From assembly GCA_002633005.1 (NCBI GenBank), contig NMRA01000288.1, forward strand, positions 198,300-262,299: 64,000 bases of DNA. The letters run 5' to 3'. Shown here one piece after another: positions 63,101 to 64,000 of the stretch (within the stretch, counting starts at the first letter, position 1; each line of letters begins with the position of its first letter). Under the pieces are notes generated by a model, which was given only the letters and a program-made list of their open reading frames with translations, did no database searches and had not been told where the DNA came from. This stretch comes from Phoronis australis. Lineage: Eukaryota > Phoronida > Phoronidae. The position numbers were made by a program, and so were the translations under genes.

Positions 63101-64000
63101 AAGTCATTATTTTTTAAGTTTGTTAGACTGAAACTTCTGTGTTTGAATTATCCGTCTACGAAGTTGTAACCGTTTAAGTCATTTTGTAGTAAACGTTTCT
63201 TCTTTCACTAAATAGACTTAGAATTTATATTTTACACAAAGTTTGTGGCTCATTTTTGGTCACTCTGTGTAATCAACTTGCATTTACAGTTTCTGTCAAC
63301 AACACTGAAGTTCAACTATCGTCAACACTTCACAAAACCAACACAACAGTGAAACTCGGACTTGGAAGGTTTCAACAACTAGATGTGCCCTCCACTGAGT
63401 TCTACTACATATCAGCCTCAGATCCAATATTGGTCGTTCAATATTCCAAAACAGGTACCTATGCAAGATTTCAAAAAACGAATATTCATATCTTATTTCC
63501 AAGCCCGGGCTATGACACAACAAAGACAGGTCTACCTTAACCTGGGAAGAAAATTGGTTATGCTGTAAAAGTTACATTTTTAATGTAGTCGCATGGTTTG
63601 CGTTTCCAGCGCGTCAGTAAAACAAATATGGAGAGTACGTAAGTAACGTGTTACCAGATTATTATTACGGAGTAATGCAGTTCTAGATATTTAATTTCAG
63701 GTAGGGTTGACGGGAAAGCCAGCGATCCTTTTATGACTCTGGTTGTATCCATAGAGCAGTTCTCCAAAGACTACACTTTCGTAACACCGGAAGCCGTATA
63801 TGCGCCATATCAAAACTACGTCGCCATCACTTGCAAAACTGTTGAATGTGGCGAACTTTATTTAGATAGCAAACCGATAACTGGTGCAACTTTTTGGAAA
63901 ACATGGACCTTAATTCACGGACCTCAAGCCTCATTTTCTGTTGGCATCGTTTTGATAAGCCATGGGACTCACACTTTAAGTCACCCTGACCCAACAGTCG
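51097..64000 (+). CDS. Copy 4: IgGFc-binding-like membrane protein (3' end outside window, exon D missing)
   Basis: Six exons are visible: 51097-51154, 55934-56082, 60636-60894, 62789-62999, 63290-63454 and 63701 to the window edge. All are open, with the same lengths and phases as copy 3. Exon D (164 nt, expected at about 61.5-62.6 kb) is not present. An undetermined base at 62517 sits exactly there, between a GA-rich and a CT-rich tract. Joining C to E directly would break the frame, so either the assembly hides exon D or the copy is inactive. The DxDxDG loops, stalk and anchor must lie beyond the right edge. Introns A-B (4.8 kb) and B-C (4.6 kb) are longer than in copy 3 because of repeats. 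Confidence 0.75.
51155..55933 (+). other. Copy 4 intron A-B
   Basis: 4.8 kb. Duplicated backbone to about 53900 (52890-53900 matches 11105-12090), then unique AT-rich DNA, then a CAGTA minisatellite from 54740. No gene seen. Confidence 0.65.
54740..55565. repeat. CAGTA-type imperfect minisatellite
   Basis: More than 800 bases of variants of AGTACCAGTACAAAATC and AGTACCAGTACATAATC, with unit lengths of about 10-25. The same intron in copy 3 holds only about 130 bases of related sequence (29590-29720). Confidence 0.85.
55934..56082 (+). CDS. Copy 4 exon B
   Basis: 149 nt, HSKGTEFMIAFGENTPANKA through FITTPYMDGPVTVT to VPAQQ. The same 6-base alternative acceptor as in copy 3 is present. Confidence 0.8.
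56083..60635 (+). other. Copy 4 intron B-C with large insertion
   Basis: 4.55 kb against 1.17 kb in copy 3. Contains repeated GGCGCCATGG/GATGGCGCTATG...GTCATTTTT motifs near 56130 and 56573 and CGCCATTTT motifs near 57004. The relative of the 37741 repeat lies at about 60040-60140. No gene recognised. Confidence 0.5.
60636..60894 (+). CDS. Copy 4 exon C
   Basis: 259 nt, VNVSVGTIRKISLP through VGILIKSTQEIVVYGSN and LGKDYYAPAW; donor CTGG|GTAAGT. Confidence 0.85.
61545..61860. repeat. Third relative of the 37741 repeat, inside intron C-E
   Basis: CTATGGACCC...CACACCC near 61572 and TTATGATTGTCACGCGTC near 61830 match 37776 and 37946. Confidence 0.45.
62195..62641. repeat. GAC/GAT microsatellite and pyrimidine tract flanking an undetermined base
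   Basis: (GAC)n at about 62197-62233 and (GAT)n near 62236-62320, GA-rich up to the N at 62517, then a CT-rich tract (62518-62641). The left part corresponds to the GA tract that precedes exon D in copies 1 and 3. The CT tract has no counterpart there. Confidence 0.85.
62789..62999 (+). CDS. Copy 4 exon E
   Basis: 211 nt after CTTTTTAG. Encodes DDLTCTRVQSDKPVAVMSG, IPPTLSWGKHFITAPF and RTGGDIFRIL. Confidence 0.85.
63290..63454 (+). CDS. Copy 4 exon F
   Basis: 165 nt. Encodes VNNTEVQLSSTLHKTN to ISASDPILVVQYSKTG; donor ACAG|GTACCT. Confidence 0.85.
63701..64000 (+). CDS. Copy 4 exon G (partial, cut by window edge)
   Basis: Starts after TTAATTTCAG with GRVDGKASDPFMTLVVSIEQ and is open to the last base, which lies within the HPDPTV segment. 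The premature stop of copy 2 is absent (the Cys codon TGT is kept at the homologous site). Confidence 0.85.

Overview
The window is metazoan nuclear DNA. Its clear genes are split by GT-AG introns in reproducible phases, and it is AT-rich and dense in transposon relics. There are no bacterial-style operons, tRNA genes or CRISPR arrays. The protein family found (IgGFc-binding-type ectodomain followed by DxDxDG repeats, a Thr-rich stalk and one membrane span) is, from general knowledge, typical of expanded families in marine invertebrates. A lophotrochozoan, amphioxus-like or ambulacrarian source is plausible, but the species cannot be read from the sequence.

The backbone is a head-to-tail array on the + strand of four copies of one receptor-like gene. 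All copies share the exon plan A to G (A signal peptide; B-F and the start of G IgGFc-binding-like ectodomain; rest of G DxDxDG motifs, Thr stalk, membrane anchor, tail), with intron phases 1,0,1,0,1,1. Copy 1 (exons D-G, 568-2971) runs off the left edge and has almost no stalk. Copy 2 (8424-16529) is a heavily damaged pseudogene with the longest stalk. Copy 3 (26274-35914) is complete and open, predicted at 991 aa, with a stalk of about 370 residues and an exchanged cytoplasmic tail. Copy 4 (51097-64000) runs off the right edge and lacks exon D at a place marked by an ambiguous base.

The DNA between the genes is duplicated too: blocks upstream of copies 2, 3 and 4 align for several kilobases, so whole units were duplicated. 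Paralogous empty sites therefore date several insertions. These include a 146-bp hAT-like MITE behind copy 2, a 1.7-kb long-inverted-repeat element upstream of copy 3 with another MITE nested in it, and an old LINE tail (5.9-6.8 kb) that predates the duplication.

Other elements are: a TTAA-flanked Kolobok-like element at 3.24-4.18 kb whose terminal repeats each contain the start of a THAP domain; a separate frameshifted two-exon THAP pseudogene at 19.4-20.4 kb; a palindromic MITE at 42.1 kb; and several minisatellites. The segments 35.9-41.1 kb and 41.8-50.5 kb carry no gene that I can recognise.

The most interesting biology is a birth-and-death family of anchored IgGFc-binding-like proteins. 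The ectodomain is conserved, while the mucin-like stalk and cytoplasmic tail change by repeat expansion and sequence capture. A role in mucosal or immune recognition is inference only.
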